Origin: DATCDR01 sp036510575
GTDB taxonomy: Bacteria > Actinomycetota > Acidimicrobiia > Acidimicrobiales > Bog-793
Assembly (NCBI GenBank): GCA_036510575.1
Contig: DATCDR010000147.1
Span: 1 to 21,252, forward strand
Direction of reading: 5' to 3'
Length of the DNA: 21,252 bases
Shown: one piece after another, positions 19,668-21,252 of the stretch
Layout: every line of letters starts with the position of its first letter
How positions within the stretch are numbered: position 1 is the stretch's first letter
Translations under genes and position numbers: made by a program
The notes under the pieces: model-generated
The model's database searches: none
Told to the model about the DNA's origin: nothing
Seen by the model: only the letters and a program-made list of their open reading frames with translations

Positions 19668-21252
19668 TCATGCGGCGTCGCGAAGACCCGACATCCGAGA
19701 CCGCCGTCGTTGCCGTGGTGAAAAGAGCTTTCCAACGACCGGAATGTCCCAGAGCGATTCGGCGCGGATGATCGCCACCGCTATCGGCAACAGCTCTTGT
19801 GCGGCACCGTAGACGACATATCTTGCGATCCACGTCGGGTCGTACTTGGCATTGAACCGCCAGAGCGATTCGATCTGCATCGACCGTGAGAGCCTGCGAA
19901 GCAGCAGCTTGCGAACGCGAACCGAGATGCCGTTGCCTGCCTCGCCGGCAAGAACTGCGCGCATCGTCGCGAAGTTGAGGCCGAGGCCGCTGAATCCCTC
20001 GTCGTCGAGGTGTCGGATCGTCGACACGATCAAAAAGTCGAAGAGGCCGTTTGGATGGTCTCCGGCATCTCGACGCATGACGTCAAGGGAGTAGCCACCA
20101 ATGCTCGGCGAGGGCACGAACTGACAGAAGGCGACCGCCTTGCCGGTCTTGTCCCGGGCGACCGCGAGTAGCAAGCCGTCGTCCTCGGGGTGGAACATGC
20201 GACCGAGCGTCATGGAGAATCCACGCTCCACATCGCCGCGGCGGCTGATTCCCGAGAGCACCCGGAGCTCGTCGGCGAGCTCGGGCGCGATCGTCGCGGG
20301 GTCGTGGAACGACACCACGTAGCCGTAGGTGGCAATCCGGTTCACCGCCTGACGCAAGCCCTTGTGGCGGCCACCTTGCAACGAGAACTCACCTACCTCG
20401 ACGACTGCCTCGTCTCCGACGTAGAGCGAGCGCATTCCGGTCATCTCATAGGTAGGAAGGAATGCCTCACCGGCGCCGAGAACCGCGACGGTCCATCCAT
20501 TGCCGTCCGCGAATCGGCGAAAGGAGATCCAGGCACCTCCTCGTTCGTGCTCTGGCCCGATTGGATCTGGAGAGACGAGGCAGACGCCGCCGTAGACGCC
20601 GTAGGTGATCACCGTCTCGCCAGAGAAGAAGGCCTGCTTGTCATGGCGGAGCGCGAAGTAGTCGAGGGTTCCGGCGCCATGCATCCGAACGAGATCACGT
20701 GTGCGACGCTCGGTGTAGACGGACTGCACACGTCGGCGTGCTACCACCGAGCGACAAGCGAGAAAGAGCGTCACGAGGAGAATCCCAACACCGAGCACCT
20801 CGAGCGTCGGGCTCAAGAACTCATTCATTCGCTGTGGCAACACGATCGCCTGATCGCCCCACATGCGCTCGATTACGGCCAGGTATGCGCTCTTGATCGA
20901 CAGTGGCATGTCGTTGGTGTCGAGCAGGTAGAAGATCTCGATCCCGGTCGCGGCGAGGACCGAAGCCATGAACGTCCCGAGCACGAGCCACACCACCGCG
21001 AATCGCCGAGACGGCGGATCGACTGCAGTTTGGAAGGCGTGACGCCCCGAGACGAGGTAGGCGAGGATCAGTAGCGGAAGCACGCTTTCGGTGAGCTCCA
21101 CACCCTTTAGTAGGTGTAGGACGGCGGTCCCGATCAACAGCACCACCGATATCGTCCAGGCCTGGCGCTGGCCCTTTCGAACACCCCAGGCAAGTCCGAG
21201 CAACGCGAGGCCGCTCAAGCCGACCAACGCCGAAGCGAATTGTGGGACAGCT
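19668..21252 (-). CDS. MprF-like lysyltransferase-domain (DUF2156) membrane protein, 5' end outside window
   Basis: A large membrane protein, open to the right edge; the true start lies outside. The first visible 185 residues hold about five TM helices, such as SVLPLLILAYLVS, FAVVWLVLGTFMASVLAATG and VLGVGILLVTLFLACRSVV. The remainder is a DUF2156 GNAT-fold domain: LDYFALRHDKQAFFSGETVI, PDPIGPEHERGGAWISFRRF, then KGLRQAVNRIATYGYVVSFH and DHPNGLFDFLIVSTIRHLDD. The end LWRFNAKYDPTWIARYVVYG is typical of the family. MprF/LysX-type enzymes transfer an amino acid from aminoacyl-tRNA to phosphatidylglycerol, altering envelope charge; here the exact donor is unknown. No lysyl-tRNA synthetase domain is seen. 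It lies upstream of aroA on the same strand with a hairpin between. Confidence 0.85.
   Translation of the reverse strand, partial: AVPQFASALVGLSGLALLGLAWGVRKGQRQAWTISVVLLIGTAVLHLLKGVELTESVLPLLILAYLVSGRHAFQTAVDPPSRRFAVVWLVLGTFMASVLAATGIEIFYLLDTNDMPLSIKSAYLAVIERMWGDQAIVLPQRMNEFLSPTLEVLGVGILLVTLFLACRSVVARRRVQSVYTERRTRDLVRMHGAGTLDYFALRHDKQAFFSGETVITYGVYGGVCLVSPDPIGPEHERGGAWISFRRFADGNGWTVAVLGAGEAFLPTYEMTGMRSLYVGDEAVVEVGEFSLQGGRHKGLRQAVNRIATYGYVVSFHDPATIAPELADELRVLSGISRRGDVERGFSMTLGRMFHPEDDGLLLAVARDKTGKAVAFCQFVPSPSIGGYSLDVMRRDAGDHPNGLFDFLIVSTIRHLDDEGFSGLGLNFATMRAVLAGEAGNGISVRVRKLLLRRLSRSMQIESLWRFNAKYDPTWIARYVVYGAAQELLPIAVAIIRAESLWDIPVVGKLFSPRQRRRSRMSGLRDAA

Overview
The window reads as chromosomal DNA of a high-GC actinobacterium. 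The best guess, by inference only, is an Acidimicrobiia-like lineage. The evidence is a GarA-type FHA gene, a MerR gene, a bifunctional nuclease gene and a second MerR gene in the order known from Mycobacterium tuberculosis Rv1827-Rv1830, together with a CDP-alcohol phosphotransferase, a DUF6314 protein and an MprF/DUF2156 membrane protein. Many genes lack a Shine-Dalgarno site and instead have a TANNNT box 6-7 nt before the start codon, as in leaderless actinobacterial genes.

Layout. (1) Positions 1-5211 are an accessory-looking stretch: the 5' end of a Rieske ring-hydroxylating oxygenase (-), a 14-TM MFS exporter (+), about 1 kb without a recognisable gene, a P-loop kinase-like protein (+), a VOC/glyoxalase protein (+) and an SDR oxidoreductase (-). 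(2) Positions 5212-8610 are sparsely coded. They hold a small orphan protein, about 640 bp without a supported gene, an HTH regulator resembling the antitoxin of AbiEii-type modules behind a perfect 15-bp inverted repeat, a two-TM membrane protein (-), and a Clp-N/TM/His-Cys domain fusion (+). (3) Positions 8611-16027 are one long minus-strand block: small TM protein, CDP-alcohol phosphatidyltransferase, NDP-sugar pyrophosphorylase/phosphomutase-like fusion, GarA-like FHA protein, MerR, bifunctional nuclease, GNAT, MerR and a PD-(D/E)XK-like nuclease. (4) Positions 16081-18338 hold DUF6314, a TauE/SafE permease, a small zinc ribbon (-), a mycoredoxin-like protein and a translationally coupled small protein. 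(5) Positions 18339-21252 (-) hold aroA and a 5'-truncated MprF-like lysyltransferase-domain protein.

How the genes may work together. Block 3 joins envelope precursor synthesis (phospholipid head group and nucleotide sugar) to a phospho-switch protein (GarA) and two MerR regulators. Neither rRNA, tRNA, CRISPR nor a complete insertion sequence was seen. The most unusual items are the Clp-N membrane fusion, the operator/orphan-antitoxin locus, the zinc-ribbon GarA, and the mutase domain that lacks its catalytic loops.
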